64,000 nt of DNA from Microcoleus sp. FACHB-831 (GTDB lineage Bacteria; Cyanobacteriota; Cyanobacteriia; Cyanobacteriales; FACHB-T130): positions 1-64,000 of the forward strand of contig NZ_JACJON010000068.1 of NCBI RefSeq assembly GCF_014695585.1. The letters run 5' to 3'. The notes under the pieces are model-generated. The model did no database searches, was not told the origin of the DNA, and saw nothing but the letters and a program-made list of their open reading frames with translations. The position numbers and the translations under genes are program-made. Each line of letters begins with the position of its first letter. The stretch's first letter is position 1. Of this stretch, positions 63,943 to 64,000 are shown one piece after another.

Positions 63943-64000
63943 AAAATCCCCTTAAAGAATTTGCCCGATATTTATGGGAGGAACTATTGGCGAAGTGCTT
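63943..64000. other. upstream end of the window
   Basis: Only 58 bases remain. AAGGGGA just above 63942 is the ribosome site of the cyclase on the minus strand (TAAGGGGATTTT then ATG). Nothing else. Confidence 0.5.

Noticed and set aside
1-64000. CRISPR arrays, tRNA or rRNA genes
   Set aside because: No regularly spaced direct repeats of 25-40 bases and no convincing tRNA T-arm or rRNA sequence were noticed on reading. A tRNAscan or CRISPR search was not possible here.

Overview
The window is cyanobacterial chromosome. The octamer GCGATCGC (HIP1) recurs in genes and spacers throughout, and there is a magnesium-chelatase H subunit for chlorophyll synthesis, a thylakoid-type FtsH and several families seen mostly in cyanobacteria (DUF1822 with a sigma-like partner, DUF4336, CHAT/WD40 and VMAP/NB-ARC proteins, many Uma2 proteins). 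The large STAND-type proteins and Uma2 copies suggest a filamentous species, but genus cannot be read from the sequence. No rRNA, tRNA or CRISPR array was seen.

Layout. 0-5 kb: pentapeptide protein, zinc-ribbon protein, chromate transporter, DoxX and type II NADH dehydrogenase. 5-9.4 kb: accessory block with a NACHT ATPase carrying pentapeptide repeats, a HicA/HicB toxin-antitoxin pair and a Uma2 protein. 9.6-14.6 kb: ABC exporter, a cytochrome P450 with an atypical I-helix, and a DUF4336 protein. 15-19 kb: aspartoacylase divergent from a LysR regulator, and a peroxiredoxin-glutaredoxin fusion. 19.2-21.1 kb: an IS4-type insertion sequence, an RTX-repeat gene remnant, and a MITE whose ends match the IS. 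21-25.4 kb: TPR protein, two membrane proteins, and the translationally coupled sigma-like/DUF1822 pair. 25.6-33.3 kb: second accessory block with Uma2, a dGTPase-type HD hydrolase, a nucleotidyltransferase scrap, an antitoxin beside a frameshifted PemK toxin, and a 1585-residue CHAT-NTPase-WD40 protein. 33.7-41.2 kb: S9 peptidase and surface-glycan type genes (two polytopic glycosyltransferase-like proteins and a methyltransferase-GT2 fusion). 41.3-47.9 kb: acetyl-CoA synthetase, SDR, secreted protein, VMAP/NB-ARC protein, two Uma2 proteins. 48-64 kb: mostly core genes (chlH, LpxB-like, M23 peptidase, ftsH, FMN reductase, His-tailed chelatase) and a diguanylate cyclase whose membrane domain resembles plant ethylene receptors.

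Themes. First, three signal-transducing NTPases of the STAND/NACHT/NB-ARC type lie within 41 kb; two sit beside toxin-antitoxin genes and one beside a dNTPase, the kind of context where anti-phage or programmed-death systems occur. Second, small genomic repeats have become protein: the CHAT NTPase has absorbed a 132-bp MITE and a second repeat in frame, and the LpxB-like gene contains a palindromic repeat in frame. Third, a perfect 38-bp palindrome touches the start of the SDR gene, and the hicA start codon sits inside a small hairpin. The ethylene-receptor-like cyclase and the chelatase with a 20-histidine tail are the clearest leads for new metal or gas biology.
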